DNA from: Diphasiastrum complanatum | Taxonomy: Eukaryota > Streptophyta > Lycopodiopsida > Lycopodiales > Lycopodiaceae | Length of the DNA stretch: 64,000 nt | Direction of reading: 5' to 3' | Assembly: GCA_029204225.1 (NCBI GenBank) | Contig: CM055095.1 | Coordinates: 40,600,141-40,664,140, forward strand | In this document: in pieces, positions 1-9,297 of the stretch | Position numbering within the stretch: the stretch's first letter is position 1 | Layout of the letters: the number at the start of each line of letters is the position of its first letter | Position numbers and translations under genes: made by a program | Notes under the pieces: generated by a model | Databases searched by the model: none | Seen by the model: the letters and a program-made list of their open reading frames with translations, nothing else | What the model was told of the DNA's origin: nothing

Positions 1-110
1 TAAATTCAAACTGCAAATTAAAAACTCATCCTAAATTCTAATTTCTAAAACGGTAAACCTATGCTCTAAGTTCTAACCTCAATCTGTCTCTATCCTCTCT
101 CTCTCTAGAC

Positions 111-356
111 TCTCTCTCTCTCAATCTCACACACACACGTCACGACTCACACACACACACCACACAGTGCACACACACAAACACACAAACACAAACACTC
201 CCTCTCTTTCACACACACACACACAAACACACAAACACTCCCTCTCTTTCACACACACACACAAACACAATGCACACAAACACTCCCTCTCTTTCACACA
301 CACACACACAAACACACAAACACTCCCTCTCTTTCACACACACACACACACACACT

Positions 357-393
<37 letters not shown>
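111..393. repeat. Compound CT/CA microsatellite with minisatellite structure
   Basis: Runs of CT and CA are interleaved with a recurring block (AACACTCCCTCTCTTTCA followed by CA repeats) that appears about four times between 193 and 340, ending in a pure CT tract at about 358-393. The short ORFs here are low-complexity artefacts. Confidence 0.9.
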
Positions 394-396
<3 letters not shown>

Positions 397-1105
397 AAGT
401 TAGAACCTTCAGGCTTCAACTTTCAACTTTCAACGTTTACATTTCAAATTTGCTATTTTTTTTAAATCGTTTACTAGTACTTACTATTGAGAATCGAAAT
501 CTTGGTTTAATTTCAATTTTCGTAGGTTAATCCCGATGAGATCGATGTGGCAAAGGTTCTGGACTTGCCACCAAGGTCACAAGAGGAGGAGGATGATGAG
601 AAACGAAATGGTGATGGGTTGTCGCGAATCTTTTGCGAAACTGTCGCGAAAACGAAGCAGACGCGATTCTCTTGCGACTCAGATGGAGTTCAGATGTGGT
701 CACTAGACACTACCAGCTTCATCACTCCTACAGTCCTCCAGAATGTAGTCAGACACTGCTGATCTACGTTTATAAATTAATGCAGCATTCAACAAATTCA
801 ACCAATGTGCGGATTTTGAAATGAATGGGAGAATCAGACACACAAATAACAGCAGAAACATTTGCATTCGAGATCATACAACATAAAAGAAGACATGTGC
901 ACGATGGCTACAAGATCATCTATTGTTTTTCTTTGATTCTTCAAGCACTGCATGGAGATCCACGCAGTGCGTTGGCGTGAGAGAAATACAGTTCTCTCAC
1001 GAGTGGATGTCTCGCTTACTAGCGGACTTGTAAATTATAAGTTAAAACTTAAAAGTAATATGACATGTCGAGACTCGAGCCTAAGTCCTGATTCCAATTT
1101 CCTTG
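394..1105. other. Unassigned sequence, no supported gene
   Basis: A short open stretch at 547-762 (+) follows an acceptor-like TTTCGTAG and encodes an acidic peptide with EEEDDE. No family is recognisable and no matching donor is evident. It could be an orphan exon or chance. Nothing else is supported here. Confidence 0.4.
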
Positions 1106-1106
1106 T

Positions 1107-1364
1107 GTGCATTGCGCAGGGCCTACCACTCGAGCTATAGCACGCAGGACCAGGAGCGCAGGAGAGGGCCCGAGCCATGCAACAGTCTCAGACACCTCTG
1201 AGAGTCCCTCTAGCTCTGACTCAGATGAGGAATCCGCCACCGAGGGTGAGGGATCGGATGAGGAGGATGAGGGTGACTCTGATGATGGGGAAGATGACAT
1301 TGAGCCTGAGGACATGCCAGTGCCTCCACGACGACAGCGTCCGAGGCGGGCAGCTAGAGGCTAG
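1107..1364 (+). CDS. Possible terminal exon encoding an acidic Ser/Asp/Glu-rich tail
   Basis: An open frame follows an acceptor-like TTGCGCAG at about 1113-1120. It encodes a basic start (TRAIARRTRSAG), then about 45 residues dominated by S, D, E and G, then a proline/arginine end (PPRRQRPRRAARG) before a stop at 1362-1364. This composition is typical of disordered tails of nuclear or transposon-encoded proteins. No upstream exon was identified and no family is recognised. A strongly biased chance ORF is a real alternative. Confidence 0.22.
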   Translation: MHCAGPTTRAIARRTRSAGEGPSHATVSDTSESPSSSDSDEESATEGEGSDEEDEGDSDDGEDDIEPEDMPVPPRRQRPRRAARG

Positions 1365-1380
1365 AGCCTGGATGGGCATT

Positions 1381-1397
1381 GGGGGGGGGGGGGGGGG
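1381..1397. repeat. Poly-G tract (17 G)
   Basis: An uninterrupted G run just after the acidic ORF, followed by a duplicated ACTCACTGCTCA motif. The tract could form a quadruplex and is prone to length error in assembly. Confidence 0.9.
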
Positions 1398-2190
1398 CAC
1401 TCACTGCTCAGTACTCACTGCTCAACATAGATGATAGTTATTAGTGGCATACTCTAGGCTTTGGCATAGTAGTTATACATATTACTGTTTACATATTACA
1501 GTTGACTTCAGACTCATGGGGCCTCAGGCTTGAGCCTTGAGGGCCGAGGCCACGCTTGACACTCTTGTTATTTATGCAGCATGATAGCATCATTGCTTTT
1601 ACTTTAAACTTTAAAGTTTAAACTTTTGACTCTTGAATTGTAATTTGTGATTCACTGATTTGTAAATTGTTACTAGTTAGAACTTACTACTTACTACTTA
1701 GAAGTTAGAACTTAGTGCCAACTTGAAGTTACTTCCAAGTTAGTGGTCAGTGCATTGTAATTTGTAATTTGTAAGTTGTAACTTGTAACTTGTAAGTACT
1801 AAGTACTAAGTAGTAAGTTGAAAGTTCTATTATTAGTTTGTAACTTTACTGTTTACAATTTTTGGAAGTTCTTGGATGTTTGAAAATTGAGACTGTATGA
1901 TGAATGATGACAATATCAATAATTGACTGAGGAAAGTGTCAAGTGACCGTAGTCATGACTCATCAGTCATGAGTTACGACTCACCATACTACAGCTTCTC
2001 CTCTTGAATTGCATTCTCTAGAGCATTCTCATGAAATTGGATGTATCTACTTGTTACCGAACTGTCTACGACATGTGTAAACCCTCAAAAACACATTCAA
2101 AAACAAAAAAAAAACCTAAAAATAAAATCCCGTTTCGAACCAAAACCAGTCGTTTCAAACGCGTTTCGAAACGACGTATGAAACGAGCCC
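1398..2190. other. AT-rich spacer with cryptic repetition
   Basis: No coding signal. At 1675-1830 short words such as ACTTACTACTTA, TTGTAACTTGTAACTTGTAAG and TACTAAGTACTAAGTAGTAAG recur, which looks like slippage-generated cryptic repetition. Confidence 0.5.
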
Positions 2191-2219
2191 CTGAAACATT
2201 GATCGAATATGGTACATTG

Positions 2220-2655
2220 CTTTGAATTGAACAAAGCTCTACAGCCCTGATCTATGATCTTGCTAATAGAAAATAAATTCTTTGTCAGTTTGGATACGTA
2301 AAGTACATCATTAAGCAATGTCGAGTTACCATTTGGAAGATGAAGGCGTAGAGAACCTTGGCCTTCAATCTGATGTGTACTTGAGTCACTGAAGTAAATG
2401 TACTTCGAATCTTCTAGTGTGAGTTCTTCGAATAGGAATTTACATGGAGTCATGTGCTGAGAAGCACCAGAATCTCTACTTTTTTCATCTTGTACCATCA
2501 GCAGTGTCAGGCCTTCATGAGAGGTTTTGGCAGAATCAGATCCTCCATCCTGCTGCTGCATCTTCTTCTTTGCTTTGTTGTGCTTCAGAACTCGACAGTC
2601 CTTGATGTCGTGGTTGGTTCTTTTGCAGTACTTGCAAAAGAGTTTGGTTTTCAGC
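2220..2655 (-). pseudogene. Ty1/copia gag zinc knuckle plus protease fragment
   Basis: Read on the minus strand, a knuckle CKYCKRTNHDIKDC (CX2CX4HX4C, about 2595-2640) is followed by the aspartic protease segment with the DSGASQHMT active-site motif and the LPNG...LLNDVLYV block. This order (nucleocapsid then protease) is copia-type. Integrase, RT and RNase H are absent and no LTRs were found, so this is an isolated remnant. It is clearly different in sequence from copia elements A, B and C. Confidence 0.75.
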
Positions 2656-2758
2656 TATCAATTGCACAATTCACAAAACATAGAACACAACCCACTAACC
2701 TAAACCCTCTCCCAATGAAACCATGGCAAATTTTTTTACACCAATGGCAAATGCACAT

Positions 2759-2784
2759 TCTCTCTCTCTCTCTCTCTCTCTCTC
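2759..2784. repeat. CT microsatellite
   Basis: A pure CT dinucleotide run of about 13 units. Confidence 0.9.
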
Positions 2785-2785
2785 A

Positions 2786-4250
2786 TGAATGATACTCAAC
2801 TACATTTCGTTCGTCTATTTGTGCTATGTTGGGTATTATCTAAGTCATCTAAACCATGAGTCTTGTACTCCAAAATGTTTTTGAATTAAAAAACTTCCCA
2901 ACAAACTCTACCTCCATTTTCGACGGTCATGATTTCCCCTATTACATCCTACGGATGAGAGTGGTCACCTCCTCCACAAGGAAGGTGAGGAGCTACGCTA
3001 TATAAGAATGAGTTATGTCCACATCTTCTCCACTCCTCCTCCTCCTCCTCTCTTTCATGCTTTCTTATGATCTTTGATCAGTGGCGCCCATCTACGATCA
3101 AATTTCCAGCACAATCACACATTCCGGTATGTGAAGCTTCATCATACATTTACGTTTACTTTGCTGTTTGCTAGTATACATGATATAAGCTTGATTAATA
3201 GTAGGTTTCTTCACTATTTATGGTTGAAGGAGGGCGCTGGATCGCGATCCACAAACTATCATTTTAGTTTTGAATATGTATCCTTTGGTTAGTAAAGGAA
3301 TGCACACCTTTGCAAATGATTGATGGCTGTCAAAATGCTTTTCCACAGCTTATATGAATGCACTTTTGCTTGTTTTAATAGCAGTTGGTGGGTGTATGTG
3401 AAGAAAAGCAAATTTTTTTTGATGTATCAGCGCGCTGGGGTAGCGCTGGCAGCACGCTCCTCTTGGCTGTTTCTGGTCTGAAAAGTAGCTTAAGCAGTCA
3501 TATATATGCTTGAATGTTGATATGTACACGCTGTTGGACAGCGATGCACTGGTTTACATATTGTTGGATCAATACGATATCCTCTCATACATATGTGAAC
3601 TTCAAACAAAGACCTCCATCGCTGGTTGGACAGCGATGGGCTGTTGCGGAATGATGATGCTCAGAATAACTTAAAACAATGAGCCCAGGACCCTAGTAAT
3701 GTTGATTTCACGGACTACTTGAGCCTAACACAACTAGGAATGAAACATGCAATATGAAATCTTGACATGGACATGCATGTAGAAATAAAAAAACAGCAAG
3801 TAACGGATCCCAAATTTTGATCCTAGGCAGTGCCCAATCAACAATGATTAGTGGGCTGTTCTGGCTCCAAACATGCAATCAATGATAGTAGTAGTATGGC
3901 TGGTAGCGCCCTCCTCCTACAAGCAATTTGCACTTGATTTTACCAAAATTGGATGAGTAATGATGGAGATCCACCAGAAATTAGATATGTCCCTACAGCG
4001 AGTTCCTACACAAGGAAAAATGAAGAATGGAGCAAGAAGACACAAAACACAATGAAGATGGAAGTAAGTTTCAGATCCCTCTCTCTCCATCTCGTGGTAG
4101 TAGAGTGATTTCCTCTATTAAATAGACTTTGTGAATGTACAATGGTTGGCATGCAAATGCCAAGTGTCTAATTCCTATGCATGCATTTGCATGCCACTTG
4201 CATGTCACATGCATGCCACATCTAATGTTAATAAGTGAATCTAACTAGTA
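2786..4250. other. Spacer without supported gene
   Basis: A 30-residue stretch near 2900-2990 (+) reads like the start of a copia gag (IFDGHDFPYYILRMR) but ends quickly. A TATATAAG lies at about 2998. The motif TTGGACAGCGATG recurs at 3535 and 3627. At 4140-4225 GCATGC-type words cluster. No gene can be supported. Confidence 0.4.
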
Positions 4251-4253
4251 CTC

Positions 4254-4277
4254 CCCCATGTACATGTGCATGGGGGT
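4254..4277. other. Inverted repeat (hairpin)
   Basis: CCCCCATG and CATGGGGG form a perfect 8-bp stem around an 8-nt spacer. Its function is unknown. It could be the edge of a decayed element. Confidence 0.6.
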
Positions 4278-4569
4278 CTACCAAACTCAAGTGGAGTCAT
4301 AGGCATCATCATGCAAGAATTTCGAACCATCGAACCGTGGTCCGATGCACAACTATGATACTATAATCTATCTAGACTATCAAACAACACTTGGTTTGCC
4401 TTTAACAAAAGGTTAGGAATAAACCAAGCCAAAAAAAAAAAAAACCTTAAAAATGTTTCGCCGTTCTTTCTATTAGGAATTAATGGTTAATTAATTGATT
4501 GTAGAGGCCAGCCTACGTGCTAGAAGACCTCTATTTTTAGTATAGCTACTATCTATTTTTAGTGTAGGT

Positions 4570-5165
4570 ACCTAAGTTGGTAAGCTGAGGAAAGTACTTC
4601 TGAGGGCGGCAGTACTTGTTGCAGGTGACTTCTGAGGGCAGACATGTTTTGTTGCAGGTTTACTTGAGGCAGTTTCTAGGACAGAGGTATTACTTGAGGG
4701 TGGTAGTATCTAAAAAGGCAGATCTGTTGCAGGCAGTTTTCAAGACAAAAGTATTACCTGAGGGCGACAATATTTGAGAAGGCAGCATCTGGCGCAGGTA
4801 GGCAGCAACTGGTGCAGGTCATATCTGCAGCAAAGGTGGCAACAACTGAGATCAGTGTTATCTGGGACAGGCAACAATCAGATAGGTTTTATTTGAGGGC
4901 GGCAAAATCTGGACAGGTCAGATCAGAATCAGACAGGTTCTATCTGAGACAGTTAGCAATCAGATAGGTGTTATCTGAGGGCAGTAGAACCTGGACAGGT
5001 CAGAACCAGACAGGTTCTATCTGGTACAGGCATAGATAAGATAGGTGTTATCTGAGGGAGGTCAAATCAAATTCAGGTCAGAACCAGACAGGTTCTATTT
5101 GGGACAACAGACATGCAAATATGAGGCAGGTAGTATCTGGACAGGTGCTATCCAAAGAAGGCGAC
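4570..5165. repeat. Degenerate tandem array upstream of copia C
   Basis: Words such as GACAGGTTCTATCTG, CAGATAGGTGTTATCTGAGGG and GGACAGGTCAGA recur many times with insertions and substitutions. Period is irregular, roughly 40-80 bp. The array ends about 70 bp before the gag start of element C, so it occupies the position of a retrotransposon untranslated leader. Confidence 0.7.
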
Positions 5166-5232
5166 AATTAATTGTTTGTTGCATGCAATCATATTCCTAG
5201 TAGAAATCCTATCATTTTTTTGTACGACAAAG

Positions 5233-6060
5233 ATGGAGAGTCTGCATGAGTCTGTTTTACCGGAGTCTAAGCAAGTTAGATGGATCTAACTACAGCTTGT
5301 GGAAGTTCAAACTTCAAAATATACTTCAGGACAAAGATTATTGGGAAATTGTCATGGGACAAGAGGTGATGGCTCACGGTCTCAATGATCAAGATAGAAG
5401 GACATTTGAGAAGCAGGTTCAACGTGTGCATCATATCATCAACTTATCCGTGAAGGATAAGGTTATTCCTCTGATCAGGAATGCAGTCGGGCCTAAGGAT
5501 GCATGGGATATTCTTAGGAATACATATGAAACGATGAGTAAATCTCGAGCTTTGTCCTTGAATAATAAACTTCATACCTTGAAAATGGAATCAGAAGAAT
5601 CTATTACGGATTTTATTACCAGGGTGAAGGATCCTAAGAGATCAGTTGTCTTCTATAGGGGAAATTGTACTTGACAATACTCTTGTACAAATTGTTTTGA
5701 ATAGCTTACCATTTCGATATCAAAACTTTGTTATGACACTGAGTTTCAGGGAGAGATCGTCGACATTCGATGACCTGAATGGTTTGCTACTTCAAGAAGA
5801 GTTACGAAGACAAAACTTGATGTCTGGGGAAAATTTCAAGGAGCTGGGTTTCTTTACCAAGAATCAAGGTAAGAAGGGCAAGAAGAAAGGAGGTAAAAAG
5901 GCAGGAAGGCAAGGACAATACGAAAAAAGGAGATAGTTCCAAATCCAATCCAAAGAGAAATGGGAATTGTAACTTTTGTGGTAAATATGGTCATTTTGCG
6001 TTTGAGTGCAAGAAAAAGAAGGCAATCCAGGACAAGAAGCAGCAGTCAGGCAACTTCATT
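5233..6060 (+). pseudogene. gag: Copia C gag (capsid and nucleocapsid), frameshifted
   Basis: Capsid-type sequence starts with a KLDGSNYSLWKFK motif typical of plant copia Gag and runs through the LSVKD...AWDILRNTYE block. The likely ATG is at 5233 with a frame change near 5265. The ATG at 5246 is in the main frame. Further frame changes occur near 5640 and 5935. The nucleocapsid knuckle CNFCGKYGHFAFEC (CX2CX4HX4C) is at about 5970-6012 after a lysine-rich stretch. The protein would form virus-like particles in a functional element. This copy cannot encode one polypeptide. Confidence 0.85.
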
Positions 6061-6533
6061 GAAGACGAAGACAAAAGTGAAGCTGTGGGATGCTATGAGT
6101 TATTCTCAGCTTCAACATTAGAGAACTCTAATGATTGTTGGTACATTGATTCTGGAGCAACGCAACATATGACACCACATCGTGAGTGGTTTACACAGTT
6201 TGATGACACTGGTATAAATGCACATGTCAAGCTTGGAGACAATTCTTCTTACAACATCAAAGGTCGAGGTACAGTGAGAGTACATTTACCTTCAGGGAGT
6301 ATAGGAGAAATTAAGAATGTTCTCAATGTTCCAGGTTTAAAGAAGAGTTTACTTTCAGTTTCTGCTATTGCTAAACATCATATGAAAGTTGAGTTTGATG
6401 ATCAAAAGTGTCTTATCAAAGACAAAAGTAAAGGTTACAAAGTTGTGGTCAAAGGATCTTTGGAAGGTCGACTTTACAAACTTGATGCGTCTACATTGGA
6501 TCATCAGGTTTGTGCAGCTTCTGATAGCATGGA
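6061..6533 (+). pseudogene. Copia C protease domain
   Basis: An open segment with the aspartic protease motif WYIDSGATQHMT (about 6139-6174), followed by the LPSG...IKNVLNVPGLKKSLLSV and CLIKD blocks. The frame is ended by insertion of the TRIM at 6534. The same polyprotein resumes at 6939, in the GAG-pre-integrase region. Confidence 0.88.
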
Positions 6534-6678
6534 TGTTAGAAATCCATAAATCATAATATGGATGGACAGACTAGGATTCGAACCCAGGACCTCCCTCATA
6601 CCGGATGGGATGCTCTAACCACTGAGCTATCCGCCCTGTTTGATAGTTCTCTCTAGAGTGTGGATTGATATTCCAACA
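6534..6678 (-). repeat. TRIM 3' LTR
   Basis: 145-bp terminal repeat. It differs from the other copy by one 1-nt indel and one substitution that I can see, both within the tRNA-like D-arm, so the insertion is fairly recent. Confidence 0.95.
6564..6636 (-). other. tRNA-like sequence in TRIM 3' LTR
   Basis: On the minus strand: acceptor GGGCGGA pairs with TCTGTCC (7 bp, two G-U), D-stem GCTC/GAGC, A box TAGCTCAGTGG (6619-6629), an anticodon arm with one mismatch and a possible CGG triplet in the loop, T-stem CTGGG/CCTAG with loop TTCGAAT, and B box GGTTCGAATCC (6574-6584), a perfect consensus. No TTTT terminator follows inside the LTR. It may be a Pol III promoter or a tRNA relic rather than a functional tRNA. 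Confidence 0.8.
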
Positions 6679-6687
6679 CCCCCCCTC
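6679..6687 (-). other. TRIM polypurine tract
   Basis: Minus-strand GAGGGGGGG lies immediately before the TGTTGG start of the 3' LTR, as expected for priming of plus-strand DNA. Confidence 0.85.
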
Positions 6688-6781
6688 AAGCCACACTTTG
6701 TTGGGGTCCTAGCTGTCACCTGCCCCACAACTTGGGCCACCTAACCATGGCTTTGACACCATGAACTGTTAGGTCTAACTT

Positions 6782-6794
6782 GGCTCTGATACCA
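6782..6794 (-). other. TRIM primer binding site (tRNA-iMet)
   Basis: Minus-strand TGGTATCAGAGCC, complementary to the 3' end of initiator tRNA-Met, abuts the end of the 5' LTR. Confidence 0.93.
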
Positions 6795-6938
6795 TGTTAG
6801 AAATCCATAAATCATAATATGGATGGACAGACTAGGATTCGAACCCAGGACCTCCCTCATACCGGATGGGATGCTCTACCACTGAGCCATCCGCCCTGTT
6901 TGATAGTTCTCTCTAGAGTGTGGATTGATATTCCAACA
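6795..6938 (-). repeat. TRIM 5' LTR
   Basis: 144-bp terminal repeat with the same TGTT...AACA ends. It contains the second tRNA-like copy. Confidence 0.95.
6825..6896 (-). other. tRNA-like sequence in TRIM 5' LTR
   Basis: Second copy of the cloverleaf-like sequence. Here the D-arm reads TGGCTCAGTGGTAGAGC, closer to a canonical A box and one base shorter than the other copy. Acceptor, T-arm and B box are the same. If transcribed by Pol III from this LTR, the transcript would start inside the LTR and run towards the internal region. Confidence 0.8.
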
Positions 6939-7823
6939 ATGGAGAGTAGGATGTGGCATGAAAGGTTTGGACATCTGAACTATAAAAGCTTACAGGTTCT
7001 AAAAGACAACAATATGGTAATAGGATTACTTAATATTGCATCTTCGGAAAAAATCTGTGAAGGATGTGTTATGGGCCAGCATCATCGTATGCAGTTTCCT
7101 AAGGATGGAGCATATAGAGCCAAGGAGATCTTGGAGCTTGTTCATACAGACTTATGTGGTCCCATGCAGACTGAGTCTATAGGGGGAGCATCCTACTTCA
7201 TGGTATCTGTGGATGATTTTTCCATGAAGGTATGGATATACTTGCTTAAGTATAAGAGTCAAGCTTTTAAGTTCTTTACTCGATTCAAATTACTTGTTGA
7301 AAAGCAGACAAGAAAGCAAATCAAGGTTCTATGTTCAGATAAGAGAGGTGAGTTCATATCTACAGAGTTCTTGGAATTTTGCAAAGAACACGAAATCAAG
7401 AGACAATTTGCTTCGACTGATACACCACAACATAATGGAGTAGCCGAGAGAAAGAACAGGTCTATTGTGGAGAGTGCTCGAAGCATGCTACGAGGTAAGA
7501 ACCTCAAGAATCATTTGTGGGGTGAAGCAGTTAGTACATCAGTTTACTTACTTAACAGAAGTCCTACAAAAGCTGTTCTAAATCGAACTCCAGAAGAAGC
7601 TTTCACAGGTATAAAACCTAAAGTTGATCATCTACGAGTTTTTGGTTGTATTGCATATGCTCATATTCCTAAAGATAATCGTCAAAAACTTGATTCAAAG
7701 GCAATGAAGTGTTTATTCCTTGGTTATGATGAGCAAGAGAAGACATATCGCCTTTATAATCTTACCAGTAAGAAGGTGATTATGAGCAGGGAGGTTGTGT
7801 GCGAAGAAAGTCTTCTTACCTAG
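6939..7823 (+). pseudogene. Copia C GAG-pre-integrase and integrase
   Basis: The polyprotein resumes with the HERFGHLNYKSL zinc-binding segment and CEGCVMGQHH (an HHCC finger), then the integrase core: HTDLCGPM and VSVDD for the first Asp, CSDKRGEF for the second, and GVAERKNRS for the catalytic Glu. The C-terminal block KCLFLGYDEQEKTYRLYN follows. The segment is open for nearly 290 codons, then stops at 7821-7823 before any RT. It resembles element B closely enough to be of the same broad copia group. Confidence 0.92.
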
Positions 7824-7892
7824 AAGATCATGAGGAGGATGTATTTTCTCCTTCATAAAATACTCCTGTTATAGATGATGTTCTGGAAGATA

Positions 7893-8299
7893 TGTAGGAA
7901 AACAAGAGTCAAGGCACCAAGATCTAGCTATCAATCAATCTCCACAAGACACAAGAGAGAAGAGGCTGGGCGCCCTCCTCTAGAGAGAGAGAGAAAACAA
8001 CAACACAAGTAATGGAGAGCAATGCTTAGCCAAAACTGAAAAATGTGACACAATAAGCCAATATGTAATCTACCTACTTACTGAATGTAGGGCACCCCCA
8101 AAAGTCAAGATAGGGCCCCTAAACCAAATTAGACCTCTAAGGACCCACGAGTCAGTACATGACCAAAATTGGGTCCATCACAAATTAAGACAAATTTAAC
8201 ATGGCCTAAATAACTAAATACTTATGGTTACACAGATCTCAACCTTTTGGGTCAAAGTAACCTATGGATTAACTTTAGCGTAGTCATTTATTTCTAACA
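7893..8299 (-). repeat. 3' LTR of copia A
   Basis: Bounded by TGTAGG at 7893 and TAACA at 8299. On the minus strand it begins TGTTAG after a purine-rich AAGGAGGG, which fits PPT followed by a 3' LTR. About 407 bp. The matching 5' LTR was not found at the other end of A, so the left boundary rests on the TG/CA ends and on abutment with element C. Confidence 0.7.
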
Positions 8300-8337
8300 C
8301 CCTCCTTAAATGACAATGCAAAAAACTGAAATCTTCA

Positions 8338-9031
8338 CTATGTAATAAAGCCACCACGTGGTATTAAATTTAAAGCTTTGCATAAAGCTTCAAATCTGAC
8401 TCTAGGCAACGCCTTAGTGAAAAAAATGTTGCCATCATGAAGCTCCCGAACAAAGTGATAATGGATCTCGATGTGCTTCGTCCTCACATAAAAAACAGGA
8501 TTCCGTGCAATGGCAGTAGCACTCTGACTATCACTCAAGATAAGAGTAGTTGAGGGCTCGCCAAACTTCATGTCAAGAAGTAGTCTTCTCAACCATAAAC
8601 ACTCCGTTGTGGCTGAAAATATTGCTCTATATTTTGCCTCACTAGAAGAAGTAGCAACAGTGGGCTGCTTTTTACTTGACCAAGAATTGCAGAATTTCCA
8701 TAAAAAAGCAATGTCCACTTGTAGAGCGTCTAGTGTCTTGATCTCCACCCCAATCCGAGTCACTAAAACCAACCAAACATGCATCATCACAAGCAAGAAA
8801 AATCAGTCCATGACTTCTTGTTCCTTGAAGATATCGAAAGATCCTCTTTAACGCTTTCCAATGTGATGTCATCAGGGCATGCATGAATTGACTCATGAGT
8901 GAGACACTATAAGAAATGTCTGGTTTTGAATCACATAGTAAATGAGACAGCCAATAGCTTGACAATATAAAGTAGTATCAAATGGTTCTCCATCACCTTG
9001 ACTACTTAATTTCAGGCTTGTCTCCATAGGT
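8338..9031 (-). pseudogene. Copia A RT end and RNase H
   Basis: Minus-strand reading begins with TPMETSLKLS and passes through GCLIYY, DISYSVS, HWKALKRIFRYLQGT, the RNase H motifs SDSDWGGD and SSEAKYRA, SDSQSA, and RTKHIEIHYHFVRE. At least two frame changes occur near 8680 and 8900. A few codons are missing before FTKALPR, compared with usual copia RNase H ends. It stops at 8338, about 40 bp before the PPT and 3' LTR. Confidence 0.88.
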
Positions 9032-9036
9032 GTAGC
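9032..9036. other. Target site duplication of B (left)
   Basis: GTAGC, matching GTAAC at 15012-15016 with one mismatch. The position is confirmed by the interrupted RT frame of element A. Confidence 0.85.
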
Positions 9037-9285
9037 AGTTAAAATAGCAATGATCGACTTATACAGTTCTTTCTTATTTCGACGGCACCACGTGTGCTTA
9101 GTTCTAGAGTTATCGGGCCATCTTTCTTTTACGAGTCCTTTGAGTGTTTTTAAGGAACTCATCTTTGTACTTACGAAGTAGTTGAATATACAGTTTGAAG
9201 AGAGCAATTCTGGGTTCTTGTTGCACTTGGCGTTGTGCTGTGGTGATTGATTCGGTCGGGTGTTTTCAATTGTGTTTTCTTAACT
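9037..9285 (+). repeat. 5' LTR of copia B
   Basis: 249 bp, identical in length to the 3' copy. It begins AGTTAAAATAGC and ends TTTTCTTAACT immediately before the PBS. Confidence 0.94.
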
Positions 9286-9297
9286 TGGTATCAGAGC
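9286..9297 (+). other. Primer binding site of B (tRNA-iMet)
   Basis: TGGTATCAGAGC directly abuts the 5' LTR. It is the standard initiator-tRNA site of plant copia elements. Confidence 0.94.

Larger units (their letters stand above)
6534..6938 (-). mobile_element. TRIM (terminal-repeat retrotransposon in miniature) with tRNA-like LTRs
   Basis: A 405-bp element made of two near-identical terminal repeats (145 and 144 bp, TGTT...AACA ends) and a 116-bp internal region with no ORF. On the minus strand the PBS TGGTATCAGAGCC directly follows the 5' LTR and a G-rich PPT precedes the 3' LTR. The flanks carry a perfect 5-bp target duplication, ATGGA at 6529-6533 and 6939-6943. It sits inside the polyprotein of copia C, whose reading frame is continuous across the empty site. 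It would depend on another element for Gag and Pol. Each LTR contains a 72-73-nt tRNA-like sequence with both internal Pol III boxes. Confidence 0.95.
5233..7892 (+). mobile_element. Decayed Ty1/copia retrotransposon C
   Basis: Contains gag, zinc knuckle, protease, GAG-pre-integrase and integrase in copia order on the plus strand, broken by frameshifts and by a TRIM at 6534-6938. RT and RNase H are missing, because the LTR of element A abuts at 7893. No LTR of its own was identified. The portion of C expected on the far side of A was not found, so a deletion accompanied or followed the insertion of A. Confidence 0.85.

Noticed and set aside
127-403. Several ORFs over the first 400 bp
   Set aside because: They translate CA/CT repeats in different frames and are low-complexity artefacts.
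2900-2990. Short copia gag-like reading IFDGHDFPYYILRMR
   Set aside because: Only about 30 residues, no continuation in any frame; too short to list as a feature.
5170-5232. PBS for copia C in front of gag
   Set aside because: No TGGTATCAGAGC or other tRNA-complementary site was found between 4250 and 5233.
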